The notes under the pieces: generated by a model | Seen by the model: the letters and a program-made list of their open reading frames with translations, nothing else | What the model was told of the DNA's origin: nothing | Databases searched by the model: none | Shown here: in pieces, positions 1-9,600 of the stretch | Layout: each line of letters starts with the position of its first letter | Numbering within the stretch: position 1 is the first letter of the stretch | Program-made: the position numbers and the translations under genes | Assembly: GCA_017303835.1 (NCBI GenBank) | Contig: JAFLBI010000001.1 | Span: 496,001-560,000, forward strand | From: Chitinophagales bacterium | Lineage (GTDB): Bacteria > Bacteroidota > Bacteroidia > Chitinophagales > Chitinophagaceae | Reading direction: 5' to 3' | DNA length: 64,000 bases

Positions 1-1100
1 AAGAACTGCCCGGTGATATAGTCCACCACACTGGTGAGACTATTGGTTTCTTTATAAACGGCTAATTGTCTATCGGCACCCGTTCCAAATTCCAGCATTT
101 TGTGAACGTGCTGAATAACATGGCGTGAGCCCAGTTCATCTACCACATCATCCACAAAATCAAGCAGTTCATAAATCAGGAGGCGGGTATTGACTTCAGT
201 TTCCTTGCCAAAATCTATCAATGTGCCATCAATACCATAACGGCTGGCTCTCCATTTATTTTCATTGATCAGGGCACGCTGATACAACATGAAATTCATG
301 TTCTTGCTACGTAGTTTGTACAGTTTGGCACATATGGCCTGGAAAAGGGCAGCAATGGCGATGGTATCCATCACATTCATGGGTACATCGCAAATTCGAA
401 ATTCAACTGTATTGAAGAAAGGATGTACACGCAAATCCCACCAGATCTTTTTTGCGTTGTCGATACAATTGGTTTTGATCAGCAGGTTTACGTAATTATC
501 ATATGCTTCAATGCTTTCGAAATAATCTGGTATGCCTGTTCGGGGGAATTTGTCAAAGACTTTTGTTCGGAACGATTTATAACCAGTTTGACGGCCTTCC
601 CAGAAAGGTGAATTGGTACTCAACGCATAAACGTGTGGCAGAAAATAACGAGCTGAGTTTGCGATATGAATGGCCATCTTGCGGTCTTCCATCCCAACGT
701 GTACGTGCAAACCAAAAATCAGGTTACTACGGGCAGCTTCCTGCAGTTCATTCACGATCTGATTATAGCGAACGTGGTCTGTTATAAGCTGACTTTCCCA
801 ATGACTGAAAGGGTGGGTGCCCGAAGCTCCAATGGATAGACCGATATCTCCCGCAATCTTGGCGATGGTGCCTCTTAACGTGAGTACATCCTTATAGGCT
901 TCGTCCACATTAGCGCAGATATCAGTACCCACTTCTACCACTGCCTGGTGCATTTCTGCCTTAACCTTATCCTTAATTATCTTTTGTCCTTCCTGTACAA
1001 TACGTTGTTCATGGCTTTTCAATTCGCGTGTCTGCGGATCAATCACCATGTATTCTTCTTCCACACCAAGTGTGAAATGTTTGAAACTGTAGTTAGCCAT
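1..1100 (-). CDS. YbdK-type carboxylate-amine ligase (GCS2 family), 3' end cut off
   Basis: The first 366 codons are visible; the C-terminus lies outside the window. It starts at the ATG at 1098-1100 with MANYSFKHFTLGVEEEYMVID. The GVEEE motif (residues 12-16), the HVHVGM motif near residue 131 and the later FRICDVPM stretch mark the glutamate-cysteine ligase type 2 (YbdK) family, which joins a carboxylate to an amine at the cost of ATP. E. coli YbdK has weak glutamate-cysteine ligase activity; the true substrate of this subfamily is generally unknown. The ATP-grasp gene lies 15 bases upstream on the same strand, so the two are probably co-transcribed. A second ligase next door suggests a small peptide-like product rather than ordinary glutathione synthesis (inference). 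The family call is firm; the substrate is not known. Confidence 0.93.
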   Translation of the reverse strand, partial: MANYSFKHFTLGVEEEYMVIDPQTRELKSHEQRIVQEGQKIIKDKVKAEMHQAVVEVGTDICANVDEAYKDVLTLRGTIAKIAGDIGLSIGASGTHPFSHWESQLITDHVRYNQIVNELQEAARSNLIFGLHVHVGMEDRKMAIHIANSARYFLPHVYALSTNSPFWEGRQTGYKSFRTKVFDKFPRTGIPDYFESIEAYDNYVNLLIKTNCIDNAKKIWWDLRVHPFFNTVEFRICDVPMNVMDTIAIAALFQAICAKLYKLRSKNMNFMLYQRALINENKWRASRYGIDGTLIDFGKETEVNTRLLIYELLDFVDDVVDELGSRHVIQHVHKMLEFGTGADRQLAVYKETNSLTSVVDYITGQF

Positions 1101-1115
1101 ACATCAGTAATTTGA

Positions 1116-2069
1116 TCAGTACAACACTTGTTTACTGCTGCTACGTTTAATGTATTCACCCCAGGTAAGATTGTCTGCATTGGGGGTATGTGCCTGTGCT
1201 TTTTCGATTGCGAAATTGGCTGCAGTTTCAACTACCCATGCAAAGTTCTCTTCACCTACACTGTTTTTATCTGCATCAGGAGCAGGGTTGCAGAAATCGA
1301 TAGCATAAGGCACGCCATCTCGAACAGCCAGTTCTACAGTATTGAAGTCATAACCCAGGTATTGGTTGATACGTAAGACAATGTCTTCCATTTCTTCCAG
1401 CCTTTTCTTAGAAGGCTTGAAGTCTGCAACATAGCGCAAGTGATGCGGGTTGCGTGGTTCATAAGACATAATACGTACATGTTTTCCGCCAATGCAATAG
1501 CAGCGGTAATATTCTTCGAATATGATTTCTTCCTGAAGCAACATAACCAGTTGTCCCGTTTCTGCATGCTTCTCAAAGAAATCATCCATGCTTTCAAGTT
1601 TATACACGTTTTTCCATCCGCCACCTGCGAAAGGTTTCATGTAAGCAGGGAAACCAACATAATTAAAAATGCCTTCCCAGTCTAAAGGATAGGAGAGATT
1701 GGCAAAGGATTGGTCGGTGGTATCATCAGGATGATCGCGTGAAGGTAGAATCACTGTTTTAGGAACAGGCACATTGATCTTAGTGGCCAAACAGTTGTTG
1801 AAGAATTTTTCATCTGCGCTCCACCAGAATGGATTATTAATAACGGCTGTACCACACAAAGCTGCATTCTTTAAAAATGCTCTGTAGAAAGGAACATCCT
1901 GACTGATGCGGTCTACAATGACAGCATAATCCGTTGCAACACCTTGCATCACTTTTTCTATGCGAACAGGTTCTGCAACAATGCCGGGAATGTTTTTACT
2001 GTTGATTCTTTCCACAAATGCATCTGGAAAGCTTCTTTCTCTTCCATGGAGGATACCAATCTTTTTCAT
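1116..2069 (-). CDS. ATP-grasp domain protein (RimK-like amidoligase candidate)
   Basis: A 317-residue protein, without signal peptide, that looks like a complete cytoplasmic ATP-grasp enzyme. The N-terminal part (1-110) resembles a pre-ATP-grasp fold. The lysine-glycine stretch GFPAYMKPFAGGGWKNVY (about residues 138-155) fits the ATP-binding lid, LLQEEIIFEEYYRCYCIGG is the next conserved block, and YAIDFCNPAPDADKNSV near the C-terminus would carry the magnesium ligands. ATP-grasp enzymes form amide or ester bonds through an acyl-phosphate. The gene stops 15 bases before the YbdK-type ligase, suggesting an operon in which the two act in sequence on one metabolite (inference from context). Published surveys of amidoligases (Iyer, Aravind and colleagues) describe ATP-grasp and GCS2 genes occurring together. 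The substrate is unknown. Confidence 0.85.
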   Translation of the reverse strand: MKKIGILHGRERSFPDAFVERINSKNIPGIVAEPVRIEKVMQGVATDYAVIVDRISQDVPFYRAFLKNAALCGTAVINNPFWWSADEKFFNNCLATKINVPVPKTVILPSRDHPDDTTDQSFANLSYPLDWEGIFNYVGFPAYMKPFAGGGWKNVYKLESMDDFFEKHAETGQLVMLLQEEIIFEEYYRCYCIGGKHVRIMSYEPRNPHHLRYVADFKPSKKRLEEMEDIVLRINQYLGYDFNTVELAVRDGVPYAIDFCNPAPDADKNSVGEENFAWVVETAANFAIEKAQAHTPNADNLTWGEYIKRSSSKQVLY

Positions 2070-2210
2070 ATAGATTTTTTTGCTTGCTAATATTGATCAG
2101 AACCTGAATATAAGTAAACTAAGGCTTACGACAACAGAATATCCACCATTTTGTGTGCAACTTATCAGCACAGAGCGTAATTTTTTGTGCTGTATTCCTT
2201 ATTTTGGCCC

Positions 2211-3029
2211 ATGACCGAAACCCAAACGCTTTCGCCTTCCCGTTTGCTGGTAGAACAGTTCACCATACTGTCTGAATACTTAGAGCGGGAGGTAACCATA
2301 GATGCATATTTACCCAAAGAAATTCCGGTTCCTGAGCAGCTTAGCCTGCTATTGATTAATGATGGACAGGATTTGCCTAAAATGCCTTTTATCACTATAC
2401 TGGAAGATTTGCTTGCAGCAGGTGAGATCGAACCTTTAATCTGTATTGGTATTCATTGTGGGCCAGAAAGAAAAATGGAATATGGCACTGGCTATTCAGC
2501 AGATTTCAAAGGCAGAGGTGCTAAAGCAGGGTTATATGGTAAGTTTATATTCGATGAGTTGCTCCCGTCTATCCGGAAGCGGTTTCATATGCCACATTTC
2601 AAAGACAAATCATTTGCCGGCTTTTCACTTGGAGGCTTAAGTGCATTGGATATTGTCTGGAATCATGCGGGTGAGTTTGTGCGAGCCGGTGTATTTAGTG
2701 GCTCGCTCTGGTGGAGAAGGAAGGCTTATGAAGATGGTTACGATGATGAGCAAGATAGACTCATGCATTTACAAATCAGGAAAGGTGGTTTCGCTCCATG
2801 GTTGCGCTTCTTTTTACAATGTGGTGGTTTAGATGAAGCGGAAGACAGAAACAAGAATGGTGTAATAGACTCAATTGATGATGCTTTGGATTTGATTGTA
2901 GAGCTTAAAGCAAAAGGTTATACCGACGAACATATTCATTATGTAGAATTGCCTGAGGGCAAGCATGATGTGCCTACCTGGGCTGAGGCATTTCCTGCAT
3001 TTTTGAAATGGGGATGGGGTAGAAAATAA
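2211..3029 (+). CDS. Alpha/beta-hydrolase esterase (Fes/esterase D-like) with an EF-hand-like loop
   Basis: I chose the ATG at 2211 (MTETQTLSPS, 272 residues) over an in-frame GTG at 2187, because the family N-terminus aligns there. The nucleophile elbow GFSLGG puts the catalytic serine at residue 139, and GKHDVPTW supplies the likely catalytic histidine at 252; this is the putative-esterase (Fes/IroE/esterase D) family. No signal peptide is visible, so it is probably cytoplasmic. Residues 212-223 read DRNKNGVIDSID, an exact calcium-binding EF-hand loop pattern, inserted before the C-terminal helix. The gene is divergent from the ATP-grasp/YbdK pair across a 141-base gap, so it may belong to the same pathway, perhaps hydrolysing its product (inference). 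The substrate is unknown. Confidence 0.87.
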   Translation: MTETQTLSPSRLLVEQFTILSEYLEREVTIDAYLPKEIPVPEQLSLLLINDGQDLPKMPFITILEDLLAAGEIEPLICIGIHCGPERKMEYGTGYSADFKGRGAKAGLYGKFIFDELLPSIRKRFHMPHFKDKSFAGFSLGGLSALDIVWNHAGEFVRAGVFSGSLWWRRKAYEDGYDDEQDRLMHLQIRKGGFAPWLRFFLQCGGLDEAEDRNKNGVIDSIDDALDLIVELKAKGYTDEHIHYVELPEGKHDVPTWAEAFPAFLKWGWGRK

Positions 3030-3040
3030 TTGAAATGATT

Positions 3041-3081
3041 AATAAAAGAAAAGCTCCTCATTGAGGAGCTTTTCTTTTATT
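3041..3081. terminator. Bidirectional intrinsic terminator
   Basis: A perfect 20-base inverted repeat (3041-3060 with 3062-3081, one-base centre). A-rich outer arms give a U-run on both strands. It lies between the convergent esterase and TonB-receptor genes and can serve both. Confidence 0.9.
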
Positions 3082-3096
3082 AGCTTAATCAGTTGA

Positions 3097-6000
3097 TTAA
3101 TTGAAATTGTAGCGAAGGCCCAACTGCATACCCCATACACTACCTGTGTTGTAGCTGTATTCATATGGTTTTGTTGGTAAGCTTCCGTTTACAACACGCA
3201 TCCTGTATACAGGCTGACCTGCTGGGAAACTGGTGAAGCCAGTTTGGCCACCAACGCCTGCTAATACGAGTGGATCACCAACCAGAACAAACTCGCGTGT
3301 GCCCCAGTTCTTATTCAGGAAGTTCAAGACATTGAACATGTCAAGGTTGAACTGCAGTACATTTTTCTTTCCTGACTTGCTGGTGAAGAAAGCAACATCT
3401 TGTCTGAAGCTGAAGTTCAAGCTGTGGAAGTAAGGCAGGTAAGCAGCGTTACGCTCAACATAACCACCTTTCTTCTTTTTTAAATAGTAGTTATTATTGA
3501 TGAACTGGTTAAATGCATCAATTTGTTGTTGTGCACTGAATGGTGTTGCACCTGTAATTGGCGCAAAATTCAGCTGACTTGCATTGGTTGGCACATACAG
3601 CAGATCGCCACCGTTTTGACCATCATTGTTCATGTCGTTGTTGTAACGGAAACTGAAATTACCCATGCTCGCATAATCGTAGAAGAAAGTAAAGGTTGAT
3701 GCGAAATGCTTGAAGTATTCTTTTCTGTATGAAAGTAATGCTACAACTCTATGTGGTCGTAAATCACTGTTATCACCATACTCTAACATGTTTGGAGTAC
3801 CAACACCTGCAATACCACCCCATGCACTACCAGCTTGTGCACCAGGGTTTCCTGTAAGCTCAGAAGCTGATGAATAGGTATAGGCAACAGATGCATATAA
3901 TCCACTCTTCCAACGCTTATTCGCAGAAACTGTCATGAAAGTAGAAAGACCCTTGCGAGCTGTGTTCTCTAAAACAATTGCCTGCTGAATGTTAGGATAA
4001 ATTCTACGCAGTGAGTTGTTCAAACTTGTATTACCACCATTGTCGTAGCGGGGTCTGCTATCCATGCCCGTGAAAGTTGCATTGGGTGCTTTCAAAGCAG
4101 CGTTTCTCATTTGTACTGCATTGATATCAGTAGCAATAGAGCCTTCCAGTGTCAGGTTTACATCGTTCGGTAAACGCTTGTCAATGGCGAAATAGGTTCT
4201 CCAGATTTGAGGGAACTTAAATTGAGGATCAATCAATACAAAGTTAACTGGAGCGCCGCTGGCTGGTGTTGGCAATAAGCTTTTCCATCTGTCAAGTCTT
4301 GGATCAAAGCGGATGCCGGCCAATGTTGCTGCACCTGCAGATGAAGAGTTGGATATGGCGCCCTGGAACTGAGCAGTACCAGCGTTTGTTGGCATGTTTG
4401 TAAGCCAAACAAATGGAATGCGGCCAGTAAATACGCCTGTACCACCTCTGATGACGAGTGATTTATCACCTTCTACATCCCAACGAACACTAACTCGTGG
4501 TGAGAGTAAAAGGCGTTGCTGAGGCCATTTGTAAGTAGAATAGTTGCGCATTTGTCCATCTTGTCCAGGGAACTGTAATGCGTCAATATTTGGATTACCC
4601 AATGGACCTTTGAAGTACACAGGTAAATCACCTCTTAAAGCCAATGTTACTTTAAGGTCTTTGTTTACATTGATTTCGTCCTGAAGATATCCACCCCACT
4701 GTCCAACTTTCAATTCAGCAGAATATACCTGGCTTTTGCCTGGTACAAGCGAGTATGTATAGGCATAAAAAACAGGCGCCTGATCAGTCAGGAAATCACG
4801 TAAGCTGTTGAATGCATAATAGCTTTGTGCGCCAGGCATAAAGCTGTTACCTACATACTGCTGTTCGTAAGTAAGACCAGCAATCAAAGTATGCTTACCA
4901 GCAGTATAAGTTGTGTTATTTGTAACGCTGAAAACACGGTTGATTACATCGTTATTGTAAGAAAATGGTTCCAGACCAAAACTGAGTTGGTTCTGACCAT
5001 TGCCATTGAAGATATCAACAAAAGGAAAATCTACAGATGGTGTTGTACGTGTAGCTCTTGTATATGAGAAAGTAGCAAGAAACTGGTTAGACAGTTTGCC
5101 TCTTGTACTATTCAATTCGAAAGTACCACTGCGCACAATGTTTTTAAATCTGTAGATAGAGTTTGCAAAAGACATAGAGAATGCGCCAAAGCGGCTATTG
5201 GGCAGCGATGTACCAATAGAAGTAGGGGTATTGCCTATACGCTGTACATTAAAACCACCTTGGTTGATGATTGAGTTACCGTTAAGCTGTTCGTCATTAT
5301 TGTTTACATAGTCTGTATAACGGAACGTGGCTTTGTGCATACTGTTGATGTTCCAGTCTATTTTAGCTACAATCTTGTAGTTGTCGGCCTTATAGTTAGG
5401 GAAGTTGTCGAATGCGCCTGTATTGTAGCCATGTCTGGTGGACAAATAATTGGACAAAGCACGGAGTGAGTCAATAGGAACATTGGATTGATTCAGTCCG
5501 CCTGTACCACCTTGAGCACGCCAGATAATACCTGGGAATTCACGTCTTTCCAATTCACCGTTTACAAAGAAGAACAATTTGTTCTTGATGATTGGACCAC
5601 CGAAGGTTACACCATAGAAGTTTACTTTATTCACCTGCAATGGAGGCAAAACAGAGTCGCGCACTTTTTTACCATTCATGTCCTGTGTACGCTGGAAAGT
5701 GTACAAAGAAGCTTTGAAGTTATTGGTACCGCTCTTAGTAACTGCGTTGATACCTGCTCCTGTAAAACCTGATTGGCGGATATCAAACGGCGCAATATTC
5801 ACAGAAATTTCTTCAATCGCATCCAAAGGAATAGGAGAAGAAATAGAACCACCAGGCAGTGGGTCGCTGCGCAAGCCAAAGTTGTTATTCAGGTTGGCAC
5901 CATCAATCTGGATATTGTTGTAACGACCATCACGACCGCCAAAGCTATTGTTTGCGCCAGCTTGAGGTGTTAAGGCTGTAAAATCTACCAGGTTTCTGGA

Positions 6001-6453
6001 GAAGTTCGGCACATTCCTTAACTGTTCTGAACCAATCACAGTAGAAGCACCGGTTTTATCTGCTTGAGAGCGATAACGTCTTGCAGCACCTGTTACAGTT
6101 ACAGATGTAAGCTCTTTGAAATCTTCTCCTGCAACTACATTCACAGAATAGGGCTCACCCAGTTGAAGGGTAATGTTTTCCAGAGTTTGCTCTTTGTAAC
6201 CGGCAAACTGGAATAAGATTTTGTAAGGTCCGCCAATACGGGCGTTGGAGATGGTGAAAACACCGCCTTTGATCGATGCTGTCTTGTAAACAGTACCAGT
6301 AGGGAGGTGGGTTGCCGTAATGGTGGCTCCTTCCAAGGCGCCGCCTTTGGGATCTTTGATAGTTCCTGTGATGGAACTGTTGGTTACCTGTGCTACTGCA
6401 GCAAATGGCAGTAAGAACAGGATGATGAGTTTGATGATTTGCTTGCTCAGCAT
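3097..6453 (-). CDS. TonB-dependent receptor, Oar-like, with carboxypeptidase-regulatory domain (copy 1)
   Basis: An outer-membrane receptor of 1118 residues. I set the start at the ATG at 6451-6453 (MLSKQIIKLIILFLLPFAAVAQ), because a signal peptide begins there; the frame is open further upstream but reads through promoter sequence. After cleavage near residue 22 come a carboxypeptidase-regulatory/CnaB-like domain (about 25-110, TGTIKDPKGGALEGATITA), a plug domain (about 120-250, including the conserved NNIQIDGANLNNNFG) and a long beta-barrel ending in an aromatic C-terminal strand (QLGLRYNFN) as the BAM machinery requires. This architecture matches Oar-like receptors, not SusC: no SusD gene is adjacent. 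It is a tandem paralogue of the next gene upstream on this strand. The cargo is unknown; peptides, siderophores or export have all been proposed for relatives. Confidence 0.92.
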   Translation of the reverse strand: MLSKQIIKLIILFLLPFAAVAQVTNSSITGTIKDPKGGALEGATITATHLPTGTVYKTASIKGGVFTISNARIGGPYKILFQFAGYKEQTLENITLQLGEPYSVNVVAGEDFKELTSVTVTGAARRYRSQADKTGASTVIGSEQLRNVPNFSRNLVDFTALTPQAGANNSFGGRDGRYNNIQIDGANLNNNFGLRSDPLPGGSISSPIPLDAIEEISVNIAPFDIRQSGFTGAGINAVTKSGTNNFKASLYTFQRTQDMNGKKVRDSVLPPLQVNKVNFYGVTFGGPIIKNKLFFFVNGELERREFPGIIWRAQGGTGGLNQSNVPIDSLRALSNYLSTRHGYNTGAFDNFPNYKADNYKIVAKIDWNINSMHKATFRYTDYVNNNDEQLNGNSIINQGGFNVQRIGNTPTSIGTSLPNSRFGAFSMSFANSIYRFKNIVRSGTFELNSTRGKLSNQFLATFSYTRATRTTPSVDFPFVDIFNGNGQNQLSFGLEPFSYNNDVINRVFSVTNNTTYTAGKHTLIAGLTYEQQYVGNSFMPGAQSYYAFNSLRDFLTDQAPVFYAYTYSLVPGKSQVYSAELKVGQWGGYLQDEINVNKDLKVTLALRGDLPVYFKGPLGNPNIDALQFPGQDGQMRNYSTYKWPQQRLLLSPRVSVRWDVEGDKSLVIRGGTGVFTGRIPFVWLTNMPTNAGTAQFQGAISNSSSAGAATLAGIRFDPRLDRWKSLLPTPASGAPVNFVLIDPQFKFPQIWRTYFAIDKRLPNDVNLTLEGSIATDINAVQMRNAALKAPNATFTGMDSRPRYDNGGNTSLNNSLRRIYPNIQQAIVLENTARKGLSTFMTVSANKRWKSGLYASVAYTYSSASELTGNPGAQAGSAWGGIAGVGTPNMLEYGDNSDLRPHRVVALLSYRKEYFKHFASTFTFFYDYASMGNFSFRYNNDMNNDGQNGGDLLYVPTNASQLNFAPITGATPFSAQQQIDAFNQFINNNYYLKKKKGGYVERNAAYLPYFHSLNFSFRQDVAFFTSKSGKKNVLQFNLDMFNVLNFLNKNWGTREFVLVGDPLVLAGVGGQTGFTSFPAGQPVYRMRVVNGSLPTKPYEYSYNTGSVWGMQLGLRYNFN

Positions 6454-6470
6454 AATTAGGTTTTTACGCT

Positions 6471-6479
6471 GCAAAGAAA
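6471..6479 (-). promoter_or_regulatory. Likely -7 promoter element of TonB receptor copy 1
   Basis: On the minus strand this reads TTTCTTTGC, one mismatch from the Bacteroidota -7 consensus TAnnTTTG, 18 bases upstream of the start codon. Exactly the same nine bases precede the paralogous receptor gene (9909-9917). Confidence 0.5.
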
Positions 6480-6570
6480 CCCTATTCTCAGAGAAGCGCG
6501 CTAACAAAGTTTTAACAGTTGGGCATAAGATGTATGAAATAGATGCAGCGTTTTGAAAGTTTTGTAAAAC

Positions 6571-6599
6571 AAAAAGAGCCTCTTTTGGAGGCTCTTTTT
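6571..6599 (-). terminator. Intrinsic terminator of TonB receptor copy 2
   Basis: Twelve-base perfect stem (6571-6582 with 6588-6599), five-base loop, and a U-run on both strands. It follows the stop codon at 6618 and separates the two receptor genes into different transcription units. Confidence 0.88.
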
Positions 6600-6617
6600 G
6601 GCGTGAGGATATGCTAA

Positions 6618-9600
6618 TTAATTGAAATTGAAGCGAATACCCAGCTGGCTGATCCAACGGTTAGAGAACTCAGGTACTACAGATGTACTGTTGTTCCAAG
6701 GGTTCACGATAGTTGGGTTGAAAGAGTAAGTTGGGTTGAGTGTACCTGTCTGGTATCCACGGAACTGGATCAGACCAAACTGATCGTTTGACATGAAGTA
6801 AGTACGACCCCAGTTTCTGTTCAGCATGTTTGTGAAGTTGGCAACTTCATAAGTTAACTGGAACTGATAACGCTGCTTGCCCATCTTGATATTGAAATCC
6901 TGAGCCACTTTCAGGTTCAGAATATTGGTGAAAGGCAGACGTGAAGCGTTTCTTTCTGCAAACTTACCTCTGTTATTGTTGAGGTAGTTATCTTTTGCGA
7001 TGTATGAGTTCAGGGCTGCTACCTGCTGAGCACCAGTATAAGTAACACCAGCTACAGTTGTAGACAGAATCTGACCACCTGCCAACAGTTGCTGTAAATC
7101 ACCAGCAGTTGGGATGTAGATCAAATCATTACCACCTGCAGGACCATCATCACGAGTCATAGAGTTCTGAGCATACACATAGCTGAATGGGTTACCAGAC
7201 TGACCTTGATAAGTCAGGGTGATAGTTGTAGCCAGCGCTTTGTTTGCATAAGTGAACTTCTTGCTAGCGATAGCAAAGATTCTGTGACCCTGGCTGAAAT
7301 CAGAGTTTGAACGGCCAATAGTATTTCTGCCATTTACTGTTTCCATGAATCTCCACTGGCTCAGGTTAACAGAGCTTGTTGCTTCATTCACCACTACAGA
7401 GTTACCAAAGCTATAGTTCGCTTCGAAGAAGAAACCATCGCGGGTACGCTTACTTACGGTAGCTGCCAGGTTGTAAGCAAAACCTTTAGGACCGTTGTTG
7501 TTTGTTAACAGGATAGCGTTATCATAAGGGTTGCTAGTACCAACAATTGGTAATGTAACAGGAGCAGGGTAAACTGTTCTTGCGCCAGCACCTGTTGAAA
7601 CACCCTGAGGTTGTCTCAGGTTGATGTTTGTATAGTAGATCTCATTAATGTTCTGGCTGTACAAACCTTCCAAAGTCATGTTCCAGCCGTTGTTGAACTT
7701 CTTATCGATAGCCAATGAAGTTCTGAACAGCTGAGGCATTCTGAACTCTTCAGAAATCAGGTTCAAACCACCTTTAGAAGTAGAGATACCTACTTCGCTA
7801 GGTAACCACTGCTGGTAAGGATTAGCTCTGAAGCGAATCTGGTTCCAAGCTGCTACGTTCTGGCTTGAGTTAGCTGTATAACCACTCTGGAAGATACCAT
7901 TGTTGTTGAAGATACCACCAGGCCATACCAAAGGAATACGACCAGTGAAAATACCCATACCACCACGGATCACTACGTTCTCTTCTGGAATCTTATAAGT
8001 GAAACCGAAACGAGGAGAGATCGCGATTGGGAACTTAGGTCTCATACCTGAGCGAGCACCCTGGAGATCGTAATTAGATGCAAATACTGGTAAAGCTGTC
8101 GTGTTTGTGAAATCGTCTGTCCAAGGAATAGACAATAATCTGTAGTAGTCTGCTCTGATACCAAAGTTCAAAGTCAGGTTTTCGCTTGGTCTGATTTCAT
8201 CGTTCAGGAAGAATGAACCCTTGGCAATCTTGAATCCGGCACCTGCTTTTGTATCATCAGTAAATACACGGTCGTAAGGTACGCCCAAAGTATAAGTCTG
8301 AGGTCTTGCGCCAGTAAGGAAATCGTTCAGGTTAGCAAATGTGTAGTTGCCGAAAGTGTTTTGTACGAAAGCGTTGAACACATCATTGTATTCATAATCA
8401 ACACCTGTACTCATTGAGTGTTTGCCAAGGTTGAATTTGAATATATTAAAGATGCTGAAGTTCTTTTGCTTAAGCAAGTTGATGGTTGAGCTGTTGTCTG
8501 GGCCAAAAACGAAAGCACCAGAACCATCGTTGATACGAACACGTGGGAATGGATCACCGATAGGATCACGATCATCCAATACATCTGTGTAAGTAACCAA
8601 TAAACGGTTGCTTGCGCCCTTATTGCCAACCAAGCTCTTCAATTCCAAAGAAGTTGAGTTAGTTCTGTTGGGGAAGTAGAAACCGTTGTTGTAGAAGTTG
8701 ATTGTACCTGCGTTACTACCTGAAGTATTGAAACGCTCCAGTTTAGTGTAACGGTTAGATGCAGACAGTTTGTGTCTGTCGTTGATGTTCCAGTCCAAAC
8801 GAACTGTGATACGATCAGCATTTGTCTTCTCTTCGTTATTCAGGAAACCACCTGGATCATAACCATAGGTAGTCTTCAGTGTGTTCACCAGACTATTAAT
8901 GGTGTTGATGTCTTTGGTGTTACCAGTATACTGAGAGAATTCAAAAGGCTGAGGACGTGTGTTTCTTTCTAATTCAGCGTTGATGAAATAGAACAGTTTG
9001 TTCTTCTTCAATGCACCACCTACACGGAAACCATACAATGAGTTAGTAAAATCTGGGAGCTTGGTAGCGAGTTCTTTTGCAACCAATGGGTTTTTACCAG
9101 CCAGATCCTGGTTTCTTGTAAAGTAGTAAACAGATCCCTCGGTTCTGTTTGTACCAGAACGGGTTACTGCGTTAATGCCACCACCGGTAAAATTACCGAG
9201 AGAAGCATCATAAGGAGAAATTACTACCTGGAACTGGTCAATCGCATCGATAGAGAGCGGAGACAAACCAGTTTGACCACCGTTGGTACCGTTTGCAGAC
9301 AAGCCAAATACATCGTTGTTTACAGCACCATCTACATAGAAGGAGTTGTAACGGTTGTTCTGACCTGCAATCGTAATACCTTCACCGCTGGTTACTTTAG
9401 CCTGAGGTACATTACGCAAGAAATCGTACAGGTTACGACCTACTGAAGGCAGGTTCTGCATTTTCTCACGGCTGATCAGCGTTTCAGTACCGCCTTTACC
9501 AGAAATTTCAGTTGTTTTTCTAGTACCGGTAACAGTTACGTTGCCGAGTTCCTTGGCTTGGTTGAACATGACGAAATCAACCTTGTAGGTTTCACCAAGG

